From: Lysinibacillus sphaericus
GTDB taxonomy: Bacteria; Bacillota; Bacilli; Bacillales_A; Planococcaceae
Direction: 5' to 3'
Assembly: GCF_006864135.1 (NCBI RefSeq)
Contig: NZ_SADV01000013.1
Coordinates: forward strand, 41,274 to 105,273
DNA: 64,000 bases
Part shown: positions 61,606 through 64,000 of the stretch, one piece after another
Layout of the letters: each line of letters starts with the position of its first letter
Numbering within the stretch: the first letter of the stretch is position 1
Program-made: the position numbers and the translations under genes
Notes under the pieces: generated by a model
What the model saw: the letters and a program-made list of their open reading frames with translations, nothing else
What the model was told of the DNA's origin: nothing
Database searches by the model: none

Positions 61606-62889
61606 TTAAACGAATTGTTCTGTCTCTGTAGAACCAGCCATTGCCGTTGTAGAAGACGTACCACCAGAGATAACTTGTGATACATCATCAAAGTAACCAG
61701 TACCTACTTCACGTTGGTGACGTGTAGCTGTGTAGCCTTTTGATTCTGATGCAAACTCAGCTTGTTGTAGCTTAGAGTATGCAGCCATACCATTATCTTT
61801 ATAATCATGTGCAAGCTCAAACATAGAGTGGTTCAACGCGTGGAAACCAGCTAATGTTACGAATTGGAATTTATAACCCAATTTACCTAGCTCGCGTTGA
61901 TATTCTGCGATTTCTTCTTCTGATAAATTTGCTTTCCAGTTGAATGAAGGTGAGCAGTTGTATGCTAGTAATTTACCTGGGAATTCAGCATGAATAGCTG
62001 CCGCAAATTCACGAGCTTCCTCAAGGGATGGTTTAGAAGTTTCACACCAAATCAAGTCTGCATATGGCGCGTAAGCTAAACCACGAGCAATCGCTTGTTT
62101 AATGCCTGGTTTTGTACGGAAGAAGCCTTCTGGAGTACGTTCACCCGTAATAAATTCAGCATCACGCGGATCGATATCAGATGTTACCATATCAGCAGCA
62201 TCAGCATCTGTACGAGCGATTAAAATCGTATCAACACCCATTACGTCTGTTGCAAGACGAGCAGCGATTAAGTTACGAACAGCATTTTGTGTTGGAAGTA
62301 ACACTTTACCACCTAAGTGACCGCACTTTTTCTCAGAAGCTAATTGGTCTTCTAAGTGAACACCAGCGGCTCCAGCTTCAATCATTCCTTTTACAAGCTC
62401 AAATACGTTTAGAGGACCACCGAAGCCAGCCTCAGCATCTGCTACGATCGGAGCGAACCAATCAAATTGATCTACACGTCCTTCAGCATGATCAATTTGG
62501 TCTGCACGTTGTAAAGCTTGGTTGATACGCTTAACCACTGCTGGAACAGAGTTTGCTGGATATAAGGATTGGTCAGGGTACATTTGACCAGAAAGGTTAG
62601 CATCAGCAGCTACTTGCCAGCCCGATAAGTAGATTGCTTTTAATCCTGCTTTTACTTGTTGTACAGCTTGATTACCAGTCAATGCACCTAATGCATTAAT
62701 GAACGGTTCTTCTTGTAAAGACTTCCAAAGTCGAGTCGCACCTTTAGTTGCTAAAGTTTGTTCAAGTACTACAGAGCCCTGTAGCTTAATAACCTCTTCA
62801 GCTGAATATGCGCGTTCAATACCAGCCCAACGAGGGTTCTCTGCCCATTGTTTTTCTAATGTTTGGATTTTTTCTTGACGTGTTGACAT
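61606..62889 (-). CDS. aceA: Isocitrate lyase
   Basis: A 427-residue isocitrate lyase with the active-site signature [16 protein letters not shown] (Cys and His catalytic), upstream [25 protein letters not shown] and [15 protein letters not shown] (Mg ligand region), and [16 protein letters not shown]. It splits isocitrate to glyoxylate and succinate. First gene of aceA-aceB; the promoter region is shared with a divergent LytTR regulator. The start ATG follows GGGGAAGGTGG. Confidence 0.97.
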   Translation of the reverse strand: MSTRQEKIQTLEKQWAENPRWAGIERAYSAEEVIKLQGSVVLEQTLATKGATRLWKSLQEEPFINALGALTGNQAVQQVKAGLKAIYLSGWQVAADANLSGQMYPDQSLYPANSVPAVVKRINQALQRADQIDHAEGRVDQFDWFAPIVADAEAGFGGPLNVFELVKGMIEAGAAGVHLEDQLASEKKCGHLGGKVLLPTQNAVRNLIAARLATDVMGVDTILIARTDADAADMVTSDIDPRDAEFITGERTPEGFFRTKPGIKQAIARGLAYAPYADLIWCETSKPSLEEAREFAAAIHAEFPGKLLAYNCSPSFNWKANLSEEEIAEYQRELGKLGYKFQFVTLAGFHALNHSMFELAHDYKDNGMAAYSKLQQAEFASESKGYTATRHQREVGTGYFDDVSQVISGGTSSTTAMAGSTETEQFV

Positions 62890-62948
62890 ATTGAAATTCC
62901 ACCTTCCCCTTTGTCTACAATATACTCTGTTAAAAAACTTTTAATTAG

Positions 62949-62991
62949 CTGTTCCATAACAGGTTTATTTGTTATAAATTAATATATAACA
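62949..62991. promoter_or_regulatory. Inverted repeats between aceA and the LytTR gene
   Basis: CTGTT/AACAG (62949-62953 with 62958-62962) and TGTTATA/TATAACA (62970-62976 with 62985-62991) lie in the 214-bp divergent region. They are candidate sites for the LytTR protein or a carbon-control regulator; no clear cre site was recognised. Confidence 0.45.
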
Positions 62992-63103
62992 GTACATCTG
63001 AATTTTCATTATTTTTAGATAAAATACCAAATTTTAATGACAAAACTGCTTTTTTGGGCGACGAAATTTGGTAAACTGTTTACAAACAAGGGGGATATTC
63101 ACA

Positions 63104-63775
63104 ATGAAAAATGAGTTTAATTCTTTGCCAAAAGATATATCGCAACAGTTTATTTCAATGTTAAAAGACTGGGTTCCGGCCAATTCATCCATTGCAATTG
63201 CTGCTGAAAACTCCTATATCTATTTTCATTCTGGACATCAAAACATTAACTTGGAAATAGGTCAACAAGTACATTCTGGTAGCATTGCCGAGCAAGTACT
63301 ACGCACAAGGACACGAACAGATGCCGTTTTAGATAATTCCTTATTCGAAACACCCTATTATGGAATAGGTTACCCTATAAACATATTAAATGTGCCTGCA
63401 GCACTTGTTGTAGTTTTACCTTCAACCTTTACCGAAAAGAAATTGGAGCCCTTTCAATTTTTAACTGGAAAGCAAGAAGAGGAATGGAATCCTGTTGCAA
63501 TTGAAAAAATCTCTCATATTGAAAGCCTGCAGAAAAAAACGTGGTTTTATGTAGAGGGGGAACAATTTAAAACAAGTATTACTCTTAAAGAACTTCAAAT
63601 GCGTCTACCGCCATCTTTTATTCGCATTCACAGGTCTTATATTGTTAATATTCATTTCATAAAAAAAATGGCTCGTGATCTTACTTCTAATTTTATTGTC
63701 ACTCTAAAGGATGGTAGTGAACTACCTGTTAGCCAATCTTATTTAAATAATCTTCGAAACGCCCTTGAATTTTAG
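63104..63775 (+). CDS. LytTR-domain transcriptional regulator
   Basis: From ATG 63104 (AAGGGGGA upstream) the protein has 223 residues. The N-terminal 120 residues look like a GAF/PAS-type sensor (NSSIAIAAENSYIYFHSGHQNINLEIGQ; PYYGIGYPINILNVPAALVVVLP), with no receiver Asp. Residues 125-220 are a LytTR DNA-binding domain (EKISHIESLQKKTWFYVEGEQFKTSITLKELQMRLPPSFIRIHRSYIVNIHFIKKM; ELPVSQSYLNNLR). Its gene is divergent from aceA, so it may control the glyoxylate shunt; that is inference from position. Confidence 0.88.
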   Translation: MKNEFNSLPKDISQQFISMLKDWVPANSSIAIAAENSYIYFHSGHQNINLEIGQQVHSGSIAEQVLRTRTRTDAVLDNSLFETPYYGIGYPINILNVPAALVVVLPSTFTEKKLEPFQFLTGKQEEEWNPVAIEKISHIESLQKKTWFYVEGEQFKTSITLKELQMRLPPSFIRIHRSYIVNIHFIKKMARDLTSNFIVTLKDGSELPVSQSYLNNLRNALEF

Positions 63776-63778
63776 ATT

Positions 63779-63830
63779 TTGCCTTGCGTAATTGTTGTTG
63801 CTGTCGCTTCGCTTTCGCACAGAAAACATT
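63779..63830. repeat. Repeat fragment (C unit, copy 6)
   Basis: TGCCTTGCGTAATTG followed by TTGCTGTCGCTTCGCTTTCG and CACAG, a C unit next to the left arm of the AATTATGCC-type palindrome, immediately after the LytTR stop. Confidence 0.75.
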
Positions 63831-63846
63831 GCTGATTGAAGATAAA

Positions 63847-63890
63847 AGGCTGTCCTATACATTTATTGTATAAGACAGCCTAAAAAATAA
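63847..63890 (+). terminator. Terminator of the LytTR gene
   Basis: AGGCTGTC (63847-63854) pairs with GACAGCCT (63874-63881), extended by CTATAC/GTATAAG, followed by AAAAAATAAA on plus. The stem is strong, though the T tract is on the minus side, so it may mainly serve the rRNA transcript. Confidence 0.6.
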
Positions 63891-63916
63891 AAAAGCCTGA
63901 GAAAAAAATCTCAGAC
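63885..63916 (-). terminator. Terminator of the rRNA operon
   Basis: On the minus strand GTCTGAGA and TCTCAGGC pair around TTTTTTT (63895-63916), followed by TTTTTTATTTTTTA, a few bases past the 5S rRNA end. Confidence 0.85.
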
Positions 63917-63924
63917 TTTAGATT

Positions 63925-64000
63925 GCCTAGCGACGTCCTACTCTCACAGGGGGAAGCCCCCAACTACCATCGGCGCTAAAGAGCTTAACTTCCGTGTTCG
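63925..64000 (-). rRNA. rrf: 5S rRNA, 3-prime part (continues beyond window)
   Basis: The minus strand reads CGAACACGGAAGTTAAGCTC, then CGCCGATGGTAGTTGGGGGC and CCCTGTGAGAGTAGGACGTC, the 3-prime two thirds of a Bacillus 5S rRNA. The gene's 5-prime end and the rest of the rRNA operon must lie to the right of the window. Confidence 0.95.

Overview
The window looks like a piece of a low-GC Bacillaceae chromosome, most likely Lysinibacillus or a close relative. This is an inference from gene content and style: purine-rich Shine-Dalgarno sequences (AAAGGAGG, AGGGGG), many TTG and GTG starts, a seven-gene Mrp antiporter, YxeA, YvbH and YxlEFG-type proteins, Bce-type ABC permeases, an SLH remnant, and a Bacillus-like 5S rRNA at the right edge. 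No phage, plasmid, IS transposase or CRISPR array is seen. The accessory content is small gene cassettes, four or five decaying genes, and an unusually dense set of short intergenic repeats.

Layout. 1-2.2 kb: partial acetamidase/formamidase, a broken PH-domain (YvbH-like) gene and a small membrane XRE regulator. 2.6-7.8 kb: a two-component system convergent with a YxeA protein and a Bce-type ABC exporter. 8-11 kb: an apparent operon of VanZ/RDD membrane protein, CoA-disulfide-reductase-like flavoprotein and glutathione peroxidase. 11.3-13 kb: a small acidic protein, an AlaX-type alanyl-tRNA editing protein, and three perfect DnaA boxes. 13.3-18 kb: a Tat-dependent GMC dehydrogenase (subunit 3 plus flavoprotein) beside tatA, tatC and a metallophosphoesterase, the last three bracketed by inverted repeat elements. 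18.7-20.5 kb: small secreted proteins, including a frameshifted matrixin-like protease. 20.5-22.8 kb: polar amino acid ABC importer. 23-28.8 kb: mrpABCDEFG. 29.6-36 kb: KdpD-like USP protein, MFS exporter, DUF421, CBS protein, a truncated GAP gene and a yxlEFG-like cassette. 36-38 kb: an unrecognised 561-residue protein. 38-41.3 kb: phosphatase, PfkB kinase, GNAT and EamA genes. 41.8-48.3 kb: an operon of a ferric/phosphonate-type ABC importer, an argininosuccinate-lyase-superfamily enzyme and a BadF/GlcNAc-kinase-type ATPase. 48.8-55 kb: two transglutaminase-like paralogues, a CstR/CsoR-type repressor, a GT2 protein and a 13-unit Sel1-repeat protein. 55.3-59.5 kb: a decayed membrane gene, a second two-component system, and a GntR/DUF1648 pair. 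59.9-63.8 kb: glyoxylate shunt aceA-aceB with a divergent LytTR regulator. The minus-strand 5S rRNA closes the window.

The most unusual material is between genes. At least a dozen repeats belong to a mosaic family: a 55-355 bp element with GTTGATT...AATCAAC ends (A), composite blocks (B), short insertions with a GCTTCGCTTTCGC core (C), an 80-bp inverted-repeat element (D), and a stem-loop with covarying arms around CACAGGACGTG (E). Comparing copies inside this window gives filled and empty versions of the same sites, as expected if the 32-46 bp C units insert into larger repeats. Some B blocks lie where a gene needs a terminator.
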